Source: Bathymodiolus thermophilus thioautotrophic gill symbiont
GTDB lineage: Bacteria; Pseudomonadota; Gammaproteobacteria; PS1; Pseudothioglobaceae
Assembly: GCF_003711265.1 (NCBI RefSeq)
Contig: NZ_CP024634.1
Span: 2,046,001-2,110,000 of the forward strand
Direction of reading: 5' to 3'
Length of the DNA: 64,000 bases
In this document: piece by piece, positions 31,776 to 43,674 of the stretch
Layout of the letters: every line of letters begins with the position of its first letter
How positions within the stretch are numbered: position 1 is the stretch's first letter
Program-made: the position numbers and the translations under genes
The notes under the pieces: generated by a model
The model's input: only the letters and a program-made list of their open reading frames with translations
What the model was told of the DNA's origin: nothing
Database searches by the model: none

Positions 31776-32387
31776 GTGTTGAAAAAACTCAGCAACTATT
31801 TTATCGCTGGCTTGCTTTTTTGGATTCCATTAGGGTTAAGCATCGTTCTTATCAAATTCTTTTTAGAATTTGTCGATGGCATAATACCTGAGCAATACCT
31901 ACCCAAGGAATTGCTGGAATTTAGTAACATCGTCCCCGGCTCTGGCATTATTTTAATCTTAATGATTATGCTTGTTACAGGTGTATTGGTAAACAATTTT
32001 ATTGGGCGCAAAGTGTTGCAACTGTGGGATGGATTGTTAAATAAAATTCCAGGTTTTCGTGGGATTTACAACGCCTTAAAACAATTATCAGACACGGTAC
32101 TAAGCCCGTCTAGCAATAGCTTTAAAAAAGCATTGTTGGTCGAATACCCACGCAAAGGCATGTGGACAATCGCCTTTCAAACAGGGGATTATCATGGTGA
32201 AATTGAACAAAAAATTGGCAAAGATATTGTCAATATTTATGTACCAACGACACCCAACCCAACCTCTGGATTTTTTATCATGCTACCCAAAAAAGAGGTT
32301 ATTGAATTGGATATGCATGTCGATGACGCATTTAAACTGATTATTTCTACCGGCGTAGTAACGCCAAACAACATTAAAAAGGACTAA
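31776..32387 (+). CDS. DUF502 family inner-membrane protein
   Basis: A 203-residue protein with two membrane helices ([43 protein letters not shown]) and a conserved cytoplasmic part including [14 protein letters not shown] and [16 protein letters not shown], diagnostic of DUF502. The function is unknown. No ATG fits: the start is GTG 31776 or TTG 31779, with no clear ribosome binding site. The stop is 2 bases before aspS, an adjacency common in proteobacteria. Confidence 0.92.
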   Translation: MLKKLSNYFIAGLLFWIPLGLSIVLIKFFLEFVDGIIPEQYLPKELLEFSNIVPGSGIILILMIMLVTGVLVNNFIGRKVLQLWDGLLNKIPGFRGIYNALKQLSDTVLSPSSNSFKKALLVEYPRKGMWTIAFQTGDYHGEIEQKIGKDIVNIYVPTTPNPTSGFFIMLPKKEVIELDMHVDDAFKLIISTGVVTPNNIKKD

Positions 32388-32389
32388 AA

Positions 32390-34138
32390 ATGAGAACATA
32401 TTGTGGTGAATTAAACAAAGAACATATTGACCAAACCGTCGAAATTTTCGGCTGGACAAACCGTCGCCGTGACCATGGTGGCGTGATTTTCTTGGATGTG
32501 CGTGACAAACGAGGCATTGTGCAAGTTGTCATTAATCCAGATAACAAAAATTTTACTTTAGCTGAAACCATTCGCAACGAGTTTGTATTAAAAATTAGCG
32601 GCAAAGTTATTGCCAGAGATGACAATCTTATTAACCAAAAACTTGCAACAGGCGAGATTGAAATCGTTGCCGACACCATTGAAATTCTGAACGCCTCTAA
32701 ACCGGTACCTTTTCAAATTGATGCTGTAGATACTTCAGAAGAAGTGCGCCTCAAATATCGCTTCTTAGATTTACGCACCAATGTCATGCAACAACGCATG
32801 CGCTTACGCTCAAAAGTTACACACTTTATGCGTGATTTCATGGAAAAGCATGATTTCTTAGACATTGAAACCCCATTTTTAACCAAAGCAACCCCCGAAG
32901 GCGCACGCGATTATTTGGTGCCTTCACGCACTTACCCAGGTGAATTTTTCGCTTTGCCACAATCGCCACAATTATTTAAGCAATTATTAATGATGTCAGG
33001 TTTTGAGCGCTATTACCAAATCGTAAAATGCTTTAGAGACGAGGATTTGCGTGCCGACCGCCAACCAGAATTTACCCAACTTGATGTTGAAACTTCGTTC
33101 ATGAATGAAGACGAAATTATGGCACTGATGGAGGCACTGACTCGTGGACTGTTTAAGTCAGTTATTGATGTCGATTTAGGTGATAAATTCCCCACCATTA
33201 CTTACGCCAATGCTTTGGATAAGTACGGCGTTGACCGTCCCGATATGCGTATTCCACTTGAAATTATCGGCATTGATGAGTTACTTGAAAACATCGAATT
33301 TAAAGTTTTTGCCGAACCTGCTAAAAACCCAAATTCTCGTGTAGCAGCCATGAAAATTACTGGCGGTAGCAACATTTCACGCAAACAAATCGACAATTAC
33401 ACCAAATTCGTCAGTATTTATGGCGCCAAAGGCTTGGCATATATTAAGATGAACGAAGAAGGGCCTGTCTCCCCTATTCTTAAATTCCTAGGCACAGAAG
33501 TAACCCAAAATATCATCAATAAAGTCGATGCAAAAACAGGCGACATTATTTTCTTTGGTGCCGACAAAATTAAAATCGTCAACGAAGCCCTAGGCAACTT
33601 GCGTGAAAAAATCGCCAAAGATTTAGATCTATATACCTGCAAATGGGCACCAATTTGGGTAGTCGATTTCCCTATGTTTGATGCCAATGATGACGGCTCT
33701 TTGAGTGCCATCCACCACCCATTTACCGCACCCAGCGTTGATGCCAAAACCCTAGAATCCACTGCCACTACCGCCCTATCTCGTGCTTACGATTTGGTCA
33801 TTAACGGCTCCGAAGTCGGTGGTGGATCCATTCGTATTCACCAAGTTGCAATGCAGCAAACCGTATTAAAATTATTAGGCATTAGCGACGAAGAAGCACA
33901 AGACAAATTCGGCTTTTTACTCAATGCACTTGAATACGGCTGCCCCCCTCACGGTGGTATGGCATTCGGCTTAGACCGTCTGGTTATGATTATGACCGGC
34001 AGCGATTCCATCCGTGATGTCATCGCCTTCCCCAAAACCCAAACCGCCGCCTGCTTACTCACCAACGCCCCTGCCAGCGTCCCAAACAAGGTGTTAAGAG
34101 AATTGGGTGTTAAAATAAGTTTGCCTGAAAAAGACTAA
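32390..34138 (+). CDS. aspS: Aspartyl-tRNA synthetase
   Basis: Class II synthetase, 582 residues, bacterial type with the large GAD insertion. Seen in order: N-terminal OB-fold anticodon domain (start [20 protein letters not shown]), motif 2 region ([19 protein letters not shown], about 215-235), the insertion domain (about 285-420) and motif 3 ([13 protein letters not shown], near 530). It begins 2 bases after the DUF502 stop, so it is probably translated from the same message. The family may be non-discriminating when GatCAB is present; this cannot be judged here. Confidence 0.97.
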   Translation: MRTYCGELNKEHIDQTVEIFGWTNRRRDHGGVIFLDVRDKRGIVQVVINPDNKNFTLAETIRNEFVLKISGKVIARDDNLINQKLATGEIEIVADTIEILNASKPVPFQIDAVDTSEEVRLKYRFLDLRTNVMQQRMRLRSKVTHFMRDFMEKHDFLDIETPFLTKATPEGARDYLVPSRTYPGEFFALPQSPQLFKQLLMMSGFERYYQIVKCFRDEDLRADRQPEFTQLDVETSFMNEDEIMALMEALTRGLFKSVIDVDLGDKFPTITYANALDKYGVDRPDMRIPLEIIGIDELLENIEFKVFAEPAKNPNSRVAAMKITGGSNISRKQIDNYTKFVSIYGAKGLAYIKMNEEGPVSPILKFLGTEVTQNIINKVDAKTGDIIFFGADKIKIVNEALGNLREKIAKDLDLYTCKWAPIWVVDFPMFDANDDGSLSAIHHPFTAPSVDAKTLESTATTALSRAYDLVINGSEVGGGSIRIHQVAMQQTVLKLLGISDEEAQDKFGFLLNALEYGCPPHGGMAFGLDRLVMIMTGSDSIRDVIAFPKTQTAACLLTNAPASVPNKVLRELGVKISLPEKD

Positions 34139-34186
34139 CAAACACAAAAAAACACTTAAAATTAAATTATTTATCCTTGAAGTGCA

Positions 34187-35476
34187 ATGAAACTAACCAT
34201 AAAAAATATTGGCGTTATTAAAGAAGCAGATATTGAATTATCGGGTCTAACCGTTATCGCTGGTGAAAATGATAGCGGAAAAAGCACTGTTGGTAAATTA
34301 ATGTTTTCCATTACCAAAGCAATTGGAAGATATGAAGATGAGCTAGAAGAAAGCAAAGAGAGTGATATTGAAAAAGCAGTAGAGAGAATTTATTTTTCCA
34401 TTAGAATAGTTATATTTAGGGGTAACAAGCACGAATATGAACAATTAAAAAAAATGTTTCATCCGCACTATTTCATAGATGAAGTAAATGACAATGGTAT
34501 TGAAGCGATAAAAAGCAGAATTGAGTACCTAAAAGAAAAAAATATTTACAACGATAGAATCGAAGAATTATTTACCAATCTGCAAGATGTTGTCAGGCGA
34601 GACTACGATAAAAAATCCGCCATTAAAAGAGCCTTTAATAAAGTTGCTTATTCAGAGTTTAAGGGGGTAATTTCCAGCAATAAAACTAAAACCTCTAGTA
34701 TAAAAATCACCGAAGGGAATAATTGCATTTTAAATATAGAACTTCACCAAAATCATGTGTCTGAATTTGATTTACAAGATGATTTATATTTTAACGACAG
34801 TGTCATCATTGAAACGCCAATGATACTTAACTTTAACGAATCAATCCAAAATTCAAAATCACTCTTCGATTCACAAGATAAACAAAGTCGTTTACGCTCA
34901 CTAGGTAGAGCCAATATTGCCTTCCATGTTAAAGATTTGGATGCAAAACTTAAGAATTCTGCCTATGAAGAAGGTTTATTTCTTAATCTAAAAGACAATC
35001 AATTATATGAAAAAATCACTGGAATTATAAATGGAGAAATAAAATTCGTTAAAGAGCGTGACGAATTTATATATTTCAAAGGCGAAGAAAGTCACAACAT
35101 TATTAATGTGGCTAGCGGAATTAAGTCGTTCGGTATATTGCAAATGTTGTTATCGGCTAATTTTTTAGATGAAAGAACATTGGTTGTATTAGATGAACCT
35201 GAAGTACATTTGCACCCTAAATGGCAACTAAAATATGCCGAAATTATTGTGCTTTTAGTTGAAAATAATATTAGTGTTCTTGTAACAACACATAGCCCGT
35301 ATATGATTGAGGCATTAGAAAGATACAGCGAAAAATACAAAGTAGGGGCAAACTTTTATTTAGCCGAAGAGGCTATGATTAAATCAGAAAATAACAACAA
35401 AACTTTATCAAAAACAGTGGCTAAACTTTCGGAGCCATTTTCTGTTTTTGATAAAATGGATGCAGAAAAATTATAA
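34187..35476 (+). CDS. AAA/ABC-type ATPase of a putative two-gene defence module
   Basis: A 429-residue ATPase related to RecF/OLD-type proteins. The Walker A box is GENDSGKST (27-35). A helical, poorly conserved middle (about 60-300) is followed by the signature region VASGIKSFG, Walker B TLVVLDEPEVHLHP and the switch histidine in VLVTTHSP (all near 305-370). There is no TOPRIM nuclease domain, unlike OLD. Its stop overlaps the next start by one base (TAATG), so the two proteins are probably made in fixed ratio. ATPase plus separate nuclease is a common design in phage defence (compare Septu and PARIS), but I cannot match this pair to a named system. It sits between aspS and nadA, both core genes, and looks inserted. 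Confidence 0.75.
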   Translation: MKLTIKNIGVIKEADIELSGLTVIAGENDSGKSTVGKLMFSITKAIGRYEDELEESKESDIEKAVERIYFSIRIVIFRGNKHEYEQLKKMFHPHYFIDEVNDNGIEAIKSRIEYLKEKNIYNDRIEELFTNLQDVVRRDYDKKSAIKRAFNKVAYSEFKGVISSNKTKTSSIKITEGNNCILNIELHQNHVSEFDLQDDLYFNDSVIIETPMILNFNESIQNSKSLFDSQDKQSRLRSLGRANIAFHVKDLDAKLKNSAYEEGLFLNLKDNQLYEKITGIINGEIKFVKERDEFIYFKGEESHNIINVASGIKSFGILQMLLSANFLDERTLVVLDEPEVHLHPKWQLKYAEIIVLLVENNISVLVTTHSPYMIEALERYSEKYKVGANFYLAEEAMIKSENNNKTLSKTVAKLSEPFSVFDKMDAEKL

Positions 35477-36036
35477 TGAGTGCAGAAACTAAATTTCGAA
35501 CTAAGTATCAAGATTGTTTGACAGACCTCAAGACATTGAGTTACGACTCAGACAATGACGAATATTTATGCCAAAACACAACATATAAATCTTATAATTT
35601 TGATGAGATTGTTAAAGCAAGAAACCCTAAGTGCACCCCTGCCTCACCTGATACACTTATCTTTAAAGGAAATAAGGTATATTGTGTAGAATTCAAAAAC
35701 TCATTCAAAAAAAGAGTTGACTCTGGAGTAATCAAGAAAAAACTTGAAGATGGATATAAAGTTTTATCAGAGATTTTTATAGAATTAGGTTTGCAGCTTA
35801 CGGATTACCAACTTATTTTTTGTGTTGTGCATAAAGGTTTTAACGAAAGTGAGTTAGAAAAAAAAGAAACAAAGTGGAGGGAAATACGCTATAGAACTGA
35901 ATATAAGCGCATTGCTCAGTTCGATTTAGAGCAGTATAAAGGCAAAGGCAAATATTTTGACGATATCCTTACCAACGATGTCGATTTTTTCAGAAAAGAA
36001 TTTATAGAAAAAATAAACCCAACTTTACCATGCTAA
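35476..36036 (+). CDS. Putative PD-(D/E)xK nuclease partner of the ATPase
   Basis: A 186-residue protein not recognised as a named family. The pattern [20 protein letters not shown] gives Asp59 and Glu72-x-Lys74, in the spacing expected of a PD-(D/E)xK nuclease core strand pair. The rest is Lys/Glu-rich and alpha-helical. It starts in the stop codon of the ATPase gene and ends 7 bases inside the longest nadA frame. I infer a nuclease effector controlled by the ATPase; another DNA- or RNA-binding role is possible. Confidence 0.65.
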   Translation: MSAETKFRTKYQDCLTDLKTLSYDSDNDEYLCQNTTYKSYNFDEIVKARNPKCTPASPDTLIFKGNKVYCVEFKNSFKKRVDSGVIKKKLEDGYKVLSEIFIELGLQLTDYQLIFCVVHKGFNESELEKKETKWREIRYRTEYKRIAQFDLEQYKGKGKYFDDILTNDVDFFRKEFIEKINPTLPC

Positions 36037-36986
36037 CTTCAATGATAACCCAAATCAAACAACTTCTAAAACAAAAAAACGCCGTATTGGTCGCACACTA
36101 TTATGTTAGTGGCGATTTGCAAACTTTGGCGGAGGAGACGGGAGGGATTGTTTCTGATAGTTTGGAGATGGCACGATTTGGGCGGAATTGTGTGGCTGAT
36201 ACTATTATTGTGGCAGGGGTTAAGTTTATGGGGGAGACGGCAAAAATCCTGTCGCCTGAAAAAACTGTTTTGGTACTTGATGATAAAGCGACTTGTTCGT
36301 TAGATGAGGATTGTCCGATTGCTGAATTTTCAGCGTTTTGTGATCAGCATGCTGATAGAACAGTTGTGGTTTATGCCAACACTTCTGCCGAGGTTAAGGC
36401 GCGTGCGGATTGGGTGGTTACTTCGGGTAGTGCACTGAGTGTGGTTAAACATTTGCATCAGCAAGGGGAGAAAATTCTTTGGGCGCCTGACAAACATTTG
36501 GGCAACTATGTCAACAATGAAACAGGTGCGGATATGTTACTTTGGCAAGGTTCTTGCGTGGTGCACGAGCGTTTTAAGGCGGATGCTTTAATTGCTTTAC
36601 AAAAGCAACACCCTGAGGCTGCCACTTTGGTACACCCAGAATCGCCACAAGCGGTGGTGGAATTAGCCACCGTAGTTGGCTCAACTACTGCACTGATTAA
36701 TGCCGTTAAAAACAGAGAGGAACAAACTTTTATTGTGGCAACAGACAACGGTATTTTTCACAAAATGCACGAGGTAGCGCCGCACAAAAAATTAATTGAA
36801 GCGCCTACCATGGGTACAGGTGCGGATTGCGAAAGTTGTGCGCATTGTGAGTGGATGGCAATGAATACATTAGAAAAATTGTTAGAAACTTTAAACAACC
36901 CACAAAATGAAATTAAAATTGACAAAAATATTGCACAACAAGCACAATATTCAATACAAAAATTGTTAGACTTCACGGAGAAATAA
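36030..36986 (+). CDS. nadA: Quinolinate synthase A
   Basis: Makes quinolinate from iminoaspartate and dihydroxyacetone phosphate in NAD synthesis, using a 4Fe-4S cluster. 318 residues from ATG 36030; ATG 36042 (start MITQIKQLL) is also possible and would remove the overlap with the nuclease gene. The three cluster cysteines are in [21 protein letters not shown] and [11 protein letters not shown] conserved start region [15 protein letters not shown] is present. It ends 2 bases before yebC. Confidence 0.96.
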   Translation: MLTSMITQIKQLLKQKNAVLVAHYYVSGDLQTLAEETGGIVSDSLEMARFGRNCVADTIIVAGVKFMGETAKILSPEKTVLVLDDKATCSLDEDCPIAEFSAFCDQHADRTVVVYANTSAEVKARADWVVTSGSALSVVKHLHQQGEKILWAPDKHLGNYVNNETGADMLLWQGSCVVHERFKADALIALQKQHPEAATLVHPESPQAVVELATVVGSTTALINAVKNREEQTFIVATDNGIFHKMHEVAPHKKLIEAPTMGTGADCESCAHCEWMAMNTLEKLLETLNNPQNEIKIDKNIAQQAQYSIQKLLDFTEK

Positions 36987-36988
36987 AC

Positions 36989-37729
36989 ATGGCAGGACAC
37001 AGTAAATGGCACAATATTCAACATCGAAAAGGTGCGCAGGACGCTAAACGAGGCAAAATTTTTACCAAACTAATTAAGGAAATTGTCATCGCCGCTAAAG
37101 CAGGTGGCGGTGTGATTGAAAACAACCCTTCTCTTAGAATGGTGATTGACAAAGCCTTAGCAGCAAACATGAAACGCGACACCATCGAAAGTGCCGTTAA
37201 ACGAGGCAGTGGCGACCTTGATGGTGAAAATTATGACGAAGTGCGTTACGAAGGTTACGGCCTAGGTGGCACGGCTATTATGGTGGACACTTTAACGGAT
37301 AATCGCAATCGCACTGTGGCAGATGTGCGCCATGCTTTTTCTAAACACGGGGGCAATTTAGGCACAGATGGCTCAGTGGCTTATTTGTTTAACAAACAAG
37401 GTTTTATCAGTTTTGCCTCAGGCGATGAAGATCAAATTATGGAAGTGGCATTGGAAGCAGGTGCACAAGACATTATTAGCAATGACGATGGCTCGATTGA
37501 TGTCGTTACCGAACCCGAAGATTTTTTCACCGTAAAAGACGCACTCACCAATGCTGGACATGAACCCAGCCACGCTGAAGTGACTATGGAACCTGACAAT
37601 CGTGTAGAACTCAATCTCGGCGATGCAGAAAAATTCATGAAACTCATCGACCGCTTAGAAGACTTAGACGATACGCAGGAAGTGTATCACAATGCAGATA
37701 TTTCCGATGAAGTAATGGCGCAATTGTAA
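36989..37729 (+). CDS. yebC: YebC/PmpR family protein (DUF28)
   Basis: A 246-residue cytoplasmic protein with the invariant start [20 protein letters not shown]. The family was described as transcriptional regulators; more recent work on YebC-type proteins links them to translation of proline-rich stretches. Length and the three-domain pattern are normal. It directly follows nadA with a 2-base gap rather than ruvC, its partner in many gammaproteobacteria. Confidence 0.95.
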   Translation: MAGHSKWHNIQHRKGAQDAKRGKIFTKLIKEIVIAAKAGGGVIENNPSLRMVIDKALAANMKRDTIESAVKRGSGDLDGENYDEVRYEGYGLGGTAIMVDTLTDNRNRTVADVRHAFSKHGGNLGTDGSVAYLFNKQGFISFASGDEDQIMEVALEAGAQDIISNDDGSIDVVTEPEDFFTVKDALTNAGHEPSHAEVTMEPDNRVELNLGDAEKFMKLIDRLEDLDDTQEVYHNADISDEVMAQL

Positions 37730-37952
37730 GTTAGAATCTTTACACGAGATGTTGGGGACGAAAAAATCCAAGCAATTACCAACAAAGACTGAGATAAATT
37801 GAAGCAACCAAAAACGCTAAATAATCCAACAAAAAACCAGTATTTTTAGGATAAAGTTATCTGTATAAATTGGAATCAGAAGAGAAAAAATGGTATTTTT
37901 CAGTGGCATTATTGCAATTACTGAAGTCATTTTTTAGGTTAATTCACTCTAT
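37730..37952. other. Intergenic spacer with gene debris
   Basis: No complete gene. A plus-strand frame without start (37855-37986) reads LYKLESEEKKWYFSVALLQL and runs into the family A element, where it stops; it may be a worn gene end. I see no clear terminator after yebC. Confidence 0.3.
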
Positions 37953-38054
37953 GAGAGGCTTTTGCATAAATATGAACAATCATTAGGAATTCACTTTTCA
38001 CCAAATTGGCAAAAATTGAATTTTGCTAATCATCCATATTTACGCAAAGGTCTC
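37953..38054. repeat. Family A element, shortened (102 bp)
   Basis: Left end GAGAGGCTTTTGCATAAATATG has an insertion compared with the consensus; right end CATATTTACGCAAAGGTCTC. The inner part of the hairpin is deleted. It is 45 bases upstream of purL. Confidence 0.75.
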
Positions 38055-38098
38055 TATTAAAATGAACAAAAATATTTTAATTAATAAAAAACACAATA

Positions 38099-41000
38099 AT
38101 GATTAAAACAATTAAAAACATTCAGGCACTCAGTGGTTTCAAGCAAGAAGGGTTAAACAAAAAACTTGCCACTTTAAACATTAAACTCAGTGGTGCAGAA
38201 TTTGTGCATTTTGCAGATTGTACACATACACTGACGGCAACTGAGAGAGAGGTTTTGTCGGAACTTTTAAGTTATGAAGCACCATTTACAGAAGTGAATG
38301 AGACGCAAATTATTGTCATACCACGGCTTGGCACGATTTCGCCTTGGTCATCTAAAGCCAGTGATATTTTGCATTTGTGTGGATTGGAAAAAGTTAAGCG
38401 CATTGAGCGGGGGATTGTTTATCATTTTGAGGGGGAAATCACAGATAAAAAGGCTGTTTTGTCAATTATTATGGACAAAATGACGGAGTCTGAACTGGTG
38501 TCAATTGATGCGGCACACAGTATTTTTGATGATTTTGTGCCACAGCCTTTTAAGCAAATAGATATTTTGGCGGAGGGAAAATCGGCGTTAGAGCATGCGA
38601 ACGCTACTTTAGGTTTGGCGTTGTCTGCGGGTGAAATTGCGTATTTGCTGGACAGTTTTAACAAATTACAGCGTAATCCGACTGATGTGGAATTAATGAT
38701 GTTTGCACAGGCAAATTCTGAACATTGTCGGCATAAGATTTTTAATGCCGATTGGACAATTGACGGTGTGGCACAAGCGAAGAGCTTGTTTTCAATGATT
38801 CGCAATACTTACCATCAGCACCCTGAGGGGTTGTTGAGTGTTTATTCAGACAATTCAGCGGTAATGGCAGGCTATAAGGGTAAGCGCTTTTATGCGGATG
38901 ACCAAGGGCGTTATGTTAGTTCGATGGAGCATAGGGCGATTTTAATGAAGGTGGAAACGCACAACCACCCTACTGCTATCGCACCGCATCCGGGGGCGGC
39001 AACGGGTTCTGGAGGGGAGATTCGTGATGAAGGAGCAACGGGTCGGGGGTCAAAACCTAAGGTGGGCTTGTGTGGATTTAGTGTGTCTAATCTTAAAATT
39101 AACCAAGCGTTACAACCATGGGAAGTTGATTATGGCAAGCCTAATCAAATTGTTTCAGCGTTAGATATTATGCTTGAAGGTCCGATTGGAGCGGCGGCGT
39201 TTAACAATGAATTTGGTCGCCCCAATATCTTAGGTTATTTTAGAACTTATGAACAACAAGCCCCTGATGGCGATGTGCGAGGCTATCACAAGCCGATTAT
39301 GCTGGCGGGTGGATTGGGGCATATTCAAGAACAACATATTGAAAAAGGCAATATTCCTGTGGGTAGTTTGATTATCGTTTTGGGCGGTCCAGCAATGTTG
39401 ATTGGCTTGGGTGGTGGTGCGGCATCGTCTATCAATAGTGGCGAACAACATGAAGATTTGGATTTTGCCTCGGTGCAACGAGCCAATCCAGAAATGGAGC
39501 GCCGTGCGCAAGAAGTGATCGACCGTTGTGCCAATTTGGGTGATAAAAACCCCATTATCTCCATTCACGATATTGGCGCTGGTGGTTTGTCAAATGGCTT
39601 GCCTGAATTGGTGAATGATGCAGGCAAAGGGGGGCGATTTAAACTGCGCAATATTCCCAATGATGACAAACAAATGTCGCCATTGGAAATTTGGTGTAAC
39701 GAGTCTCAAGAGCGTTATGTACTGGCAATTAGCGCCGAAAGTCTTGATTTATTCAGCAAACTTTGTCAGCGAGAGCGTGCGCCCTTTGCGGTATTAGGCG
39801 AATCTACCAAGGCGCAAGAATTGATTTTAAGCGATACTTTGTTTGACAACGATCCCATTGCAATGCCGATGGCGGTATTACTTGGCAATCCACCAAAAAC
39901 CACAATTGATGCACACACACAACCGCTTCATTTAAACGCCTTAGATACCAGTGCCATTCAACTGGATGAGGCAATTACAAGAATTTTACAACTGCCAACC
40001 GTTGCCAGCAAAAATTTCTTAATTACCATTGGCGACAGAAGCATAACAGGCATGGTGGCGCGCGATCAATGTGTTGGCCCATGGCAAGTTCCAGTGGCAG
40101 ATTGTGCGATTTCACTGGCAGATTATGAGGGCTATCAAGGGGAAATTATGTCTTTGGGCGAGCGCACACCTTTGGCGTTGTGCGATGCCAATGCTGCTGC
40201 CAGAATGACGATTGGTGAAGCGTTGACCAATATGTTGGGTGGTTTTGTTGCCGATATTCATCACATTAGCCTTAGTGCTAACTGGATGAGTGCCAGTGGC
40301 CATACTGGCGAAGATGCCAAATTATTTGAGGCAGTTCGAGCAGTAGGCATGGATTTGTGTCCAGAATTAGGCTTAACAGTACCTGTGGGTAAAGATTCAA
40401 TGAGCATGAAAAGTGCTTGGACGGAAAACGGCAAAGACAAATCTGTTACCGCCCCATTATCGCTCATTATTACCGCCTTCTCCAAAACCCCTGATGTGCG
40501 TACACAAATTACCCCTTTGTTAGACACGACAATTGACAGTGAATTGCTACTCATTGATCTAGGATTGGGCAAAAACCGTATGGGTGGTTCGTGTTTGGCG
40601 CAAGTTTATAACCAAATTGGCAATATAGCGCCAAATCTTGATGATGCCACTTTGTTTAAAAATTTCTTTACCACCATCAATCAACTCAACAAGGATGGAC
40701 TCATTAGTGCTTACCACGACCGCAGTGATGGTGGCGTTATTACCACCCTACTAGAAATGGCATTTACCACACATTGTGGTTTGGACATTTTTGAAGATGC
40801 TATCAATGCACTGTTTAATGAAGAATTGGGCTGTGTTATTCAAGTAGCAAATAACAACAAGGTGGCAGTAGAAAATGCACTGGCTCAAGCAGGACTCGCA
40901 AACTGCACTCGCATCATTGCCAATATCAACCATACCGATACCATTAATATTGGCAATTTCAGCGAACAACGCAGCATCCTGCAACAACTGTGGAGCAAGA

Positions 41001-41890
41001 CTTCTTACGAAATCGCCAAACTGAGAGACAACCCTGAATGCGCCAAACAAGAATTTGATTTAATCGGACAAGCAACAGCAGGATTGCAAATACACCCCTC
41101 ATTTGACATAAACCAAGCCCCAGCAATTTTAACCCAACGCCCAAAAGTTGCCATTCTGCGTGAACAAGGGGTAAATGGTCAAATTGAAATGGCAGCCGCC
41201 TTTGACAAAGCAGGTTTTGAAGCAATTGATGTCCACATGAGCGATATTTTAGCGGGTCGCCTCTCGCTTTCTGCTTTTAGCGGTTTAGTCGCTTGCGGTG
41301 GTTTTTCGTATGGCGATGTGCTGGGTGCTGGGCGCGGTTGGGCCAGTTCCATTCTTTACAATCCACGCACCAAAGATGAATTTGAAACTTTCTTTAATCG
41401 CACCAACAGTTTTGCCCTAGGCATTTGTAACGGTTGTCAAATGATGTCTAATCTAACAGCCATCATTCCTGGTAGTCAAGATTTCCCCACTTTTAAACGC
41501 AATACCTCCGAACAATTTGAAGCCCGCTTCTCTTCGGTGAAAATCGGTGCCAGCCATTCCCTCTTTTTAAACGATATGCAGGATTCTATCATGCCAATTG
41601 CACTTGCTCACGGAGAAGGTCGCGCCATTTTTACGGGCAATCAAAACAACAATATCGCCTTACAATATGTTGACCATAACGCCAACCCAACGCAAAACTA
41701 TCCACACAATCCCAATGGCTCGGACAATGCAGTGGCTGGTGTTACTAACGACTCTGGTAGGGTAACCATTATGATGCCACATCCAGAACGCGTTATTAGA
41801 GCGGTACAAAACTCTCACCATCCAAAAGAGTGGGAAGAACGCAGCCCTTGGATGCGGATGTTTGAAAATGCAAGGGCTTGGGTAGATTAA
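38099..41890 (+). CDS. purL: Phosphoribosylformylglycinamidine synthase (single-chain)
   Basis: Fourth step of purine synthesis: FGAR plus glutamine and ATP gives FGAM. The 1263-residue protein is the long form with fused glutaminase, as in other gammaproteobacteria. ATP-site segments include [21 protein letters not shown] (positions near 282-302) and a second half-repeat around 640-850. In the C-terminal glutaminase domain the nucleophile is Cys in GICNGCQMM, and the His/Glu pair lies near the C-terminus in MPHPERV. Monocistronic. Confidence 0.97.
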   Translation: MIKTIKNIQALSGFKQEGLNKKLATLNIKLSGAEFVHFADCTHTLTATEREVLSELLSYEAPFTEVNETQIIVIPRLGTISPWSSKASDILHLCGLEKVKRIERGIVYHFEGEITDKKAVLSIIMDKMTESELVSIDAAHSIFDDFVPQPFKQIDILAEGKSALEHANATLGLALSAGEIAYLLDSFNKLQRNPTDVELMMFAQANSEHCRHKIFNADWTIDGVAQAKSLFSMIRNTYHQHPEGLLSVYSDNSAVMAGYKGKRFYADDQGRYVSSMEHRAILMKVETHNHPTAIAPHPGAATGSGGEIRDEGATGRGSKPKVGLCGFSVSNLKINQALQPWEVDYGKPNQIVSALDIMLEGPIGAAAFNNEFGRPNILGYFRTYEQQAPDGDVRGYHKPIMLAGGLGHIQEQHIEKGNIPVGSLIIVLGGPAMLIGLGGGAASSINSGEQHEDLDFASVQRANPEMERRAQEVIDRCANLGDKNPIISIHDIGAGGLSNGLPELVNDAGKGGRFKLRNIPNDDKQMSPLEIWCNESQERYVLAISAESLDLFSKLCQRERAPFAVLGESTKAQELILSDTLFDNDPIAMPMAVLLGNPPKTTIDAHTQPLHLNALDTSAIQLDEAITRILQLPTVASKNFLITIGDRSITGMVARDQCVGPWQVPVADCAISLADYEGYQGEIMSLGERTPLALCDANAAARMTIGEALTNMLGGFVADIHHISLSANWMSASGHTGEDAKLFEAVRAVGMDLCPELGLTVPVGKDSMSMKSAWTENGKDKSVTAPLSLIITAFSKTPDVRTQITPLLDTTIDSELLLIDLGLGKNRMGGSCLAQVYNQIGNIAPNLDDATLFKNFFTTINQLNKDGLISAYHDRSDGGVITTLLEMAFTTHCGLDIFEDAINALFNEELGCVIQVANNNKVAVENALAQAGLANCTRIIANINHTDTINIGNFSEQRSILQQLWSKTSYEIAKLRDNPECAKQEFDLIGQATAGLQIHPSFDINQAPAILTQRPKVAILREQGVNGQIEMAAAFDKAGFEAIDVHMSDILAGRLSLSAFSGLVACGGFSYGDVLGAGRGWASSILYNPRTKDEFETFFNRTNSFALGICNGCQMMSNLTAIIPGSQDFPTFKRNTSEQFEARFSSVKIGASHSLFLNDMQDSIMPIALAHGEGRAIFTGNQNNNIALQYVDHNANPTQNYPHNPNGSDNAVAGVTNDSGRVTIMMPHPERVIRAVQNSHHPKEWEERSPWMRMFENARAWVD

Positions 41891-41917
41891 GAATCTGTAA
41901 CGCCCACCTCTTTACAG

Positions 41918-42574
41918 ATGCAATCCTATCAACTCATTCGCTCAAAACGCAAAACTTTATCCTTGCAAATTGATAAAAATGCCCAACTATTAGTGCGTGC
42001 GCCGATGCGTCTCAGTATTAAAAAAATTGAGGATTTCGTCAATGAAAAACAAAAATGGATTCAGGAAAAACAAGCAGAAATAACAAGAAAAATACCACCT
42101 AAACAAAATTATGAAAATGGCAATAAGTATTTATTTTTAGGGAAATCATACCCTTTGCAATATGTTGAATCAGGTGATCCGCTCACCTTTAACGGGCAAT
42201 CGTTTCAATTTAACCATCAATATGATGGTTATAACGCCTTTCACTGGTTTTACAAGAAAGAATTTATCGAAACCGCTGTGCCAATCCTGAATCAACTGGC
42301 TGAAAAATACACATTAAATTACCAAAAAGTGCGCTTTAAGGCACAAAAAACCCGCTGGGGCTCATGCAGTGCCAGCAACAATATCAATCTTAATTATTTG
42401 TTGATCATGGCACCAATATCAGTAATTGAAGCAGTCATTGCCCACGAATTGGCACACATAAAGCACAAAAATCATAGCAAAGATTTTTATCAACTGCTAG
42501 ACAGCATGATATCCACACGCAAACAAACGGATATTTGGCTCAAAGACAACGGTCAACAACTACACAATTTATAA
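41918..42574 (+). CDS. YgjP-like metal-dependent hydrolase (DUF45, SprT/M48-like fold)
   Basis: A 218-residue protein with the family landmark segments TRWGSCSASNNINLNYLL and the zinc motif HELAH (in VIAHELAHIKHKNHSKDFY). Family members are annotated as metallopeptidases or as UTP pyrophosphatase (YgjP); the substrate here is unknown. Start ATG 41918 lies 27 bases after the purL stop on the same strand. It is convergent with the cation transporter gene. Confidence 0.88.
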   Translation: MQSYQLIRSKRKTLSLQIDKNAQLLVRAPMRLSIKKIEDFVNEKQKWIQEKQAEITRKIPPKQNYENGNKYLFLGKSYPLQYVESGDPLTFNGQSFQFNHQYDGYNAFHWFYKKEFIETAVPILNQLAEKYTLNYQKVRFKAQKTRWGSCSASNNINLNYLLIMAPISVIEAVIAHELAHIKHKNHSKDFYQLLDSMISTRKQTDIWLKDNGQQLHNL

Positions 42575-42596
42575 ATAAAGATATTGGTAAATATGA

Positions 42597-43220
42597 TTAT
42601 TTACTAGAAAAAGCATTGTGCAATTCTGCTTTAGAAGAAGCGATAATCCGCCATGCAGAGCGCAATAAAAGTCCTGATAAGATAATAGCAACAAAGATAT
42701 CTGGCCAAAATGAATGGGTCAACCAAACTGCAATTGAAGTGATTAGTACAGAGAAATTAACCATAATATCGTTTTTAGAACATTCCCAAACCGAAGTCAT
42801 ATTAATGTCCTCATGACGATGACGCCATAAAATCAAAAAACAGATGCTATTTGCCACCATACTCAACAAACTAAAGGCACCCATCACCTCAAAAATAGGC
42901 ACACTGGGAACAAACAATTTATAAACCACTTGCCCAATAATAAACACAGCGCTGGCAAAAATTAAAACCCCTTTTAAATAAGCGACTTTTGCCTTGAAAA
43001 TCATCCCCTGAGTCAGGGCGTACAAACTTAATGCATAAGTAACTGCATCGCCAAAATTATCTAAACTGTCTGCAAGCAATGCACTGGTATTCGCATATAT
43101 TGCCGCCGAACCAATGACAAAAAACATAACAACATTGATGGCGAACACCCATCTTAAACTGGTTCTCTGATTGGCTTTGGTTGTATCTAGAGAACAATTT
43201 CCTTCGCAACATTTTCCCAT
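42597..43220 (-). CDS. Short cation transporter (CDF superfamily-like)
   Basis: 207 residues with six membrane segments but without the C-terminal cytoplasmic domain of classical CDF exporters. This matches a shorter group of about 210 residues that begins with a cysteine cluster, here MGKCCEGNC. Likely metal ligands are Asp residues in LLADSLDNFGDAVTY and the segment CSKNDIMVNF. Probable role: efflux of a divalent metal across the inner membrane. It starts 16 bases after the grxD stop, suggesting co-transcription. Confidence 0.85.
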   Translation of the reverse strand: MGKCCEGNCSLDTTKANQRTSLRWVFAINVVMFFVIGSAAIYANTSALLADSLDNFGDAVTYALSLYALTQGMIFKAKVAYLKGVLIFASAVFIIGQVVYKLFVPSVPIFEVMGAFSLLSMVANSICFLILWRHRHEDINMTSVWECSKNDIMVNFSVLITSIAVWLTHSFWPDIFVAIILSGLLLRSAWRIIASSKAELHNAFSSK

Positions 43221-43236
43221 TGGCTTTTAAGTAGAA

Positions 43237-43566
43237 TTATGCAGCACTAAACTTTGTGGTCGCCTCTTCCATTGCCGCTTTTAAAGTACCCATTTCTGCC
43301 ATTTCGACAATAATATCACCGCCACCAACGAGTTCGCTGTTCATATAGATTTGCGGAAAAGTTGGCCAATCGGCAAAAGCCGGTAGATTTTGCATAACTT
43401 CTTGGTCGTCAAAAATATTCACATAAGCAAATTCAACCCCTGTTGAAGCCAATGTTTGTGCGGCGGTCGATGAAAAACCGCATTGTGGAAATTGCGGTGT
43501 GCCTTTCATATATAAAACGATTGCCGCACTGTCCACCTGCTTTTGAATTCTTTCCATTACTTCCAT
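43237..43566 (-). CDS. grxD: Monothiol glutaredoxin (Grx4/GrxD type)
   Basis: A 109-residue CGFS glutaredoxin that binds and passes on 2Fe-2S clusters. I use ATG 43566, preceded by AAGGAG at 7 bases; the frame could extend 16 codons further but without homology. The active site CGFS follows MKGTPQFPQ, and the glutathione-binding segment WPTFPQIYMNSELVGGGDI is present. Confidence 0.96.
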   Translation of the reverse strand: MEVMERIQKQVDSAAIVLYMKGTPQFPQCGFSSTAAQTLASTGVEFAYVNIFDDQEVMQNLPAFADWPTFPQIYMNSELVGGGDIIVEMAEMGTLKAAMEEATTKFSAA

Positions 43567-43674
43567 ATCTATCTCCTTAATAAGTTTAATACCTGAGCAT
43601 TTTACCCCAATCAAAATATAGAAATTAAAAAAACGCAGAAAGCCCTGTTGGTGTAACTTAAAAAAATGCTAAGT

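Noticed and set aside
42535-42816. Plus-strand gene overlapping the cation transporter
   Set aside because: Lies opposite the conserved transporter and begins within the YgjP-like gene in another frame; no recognisable features.
42597-43220. Truncated CDF transporter pseudogene
   Set aside because: The length, six membrane segments and Cys-rich start match a known short family, so it is probably complete.
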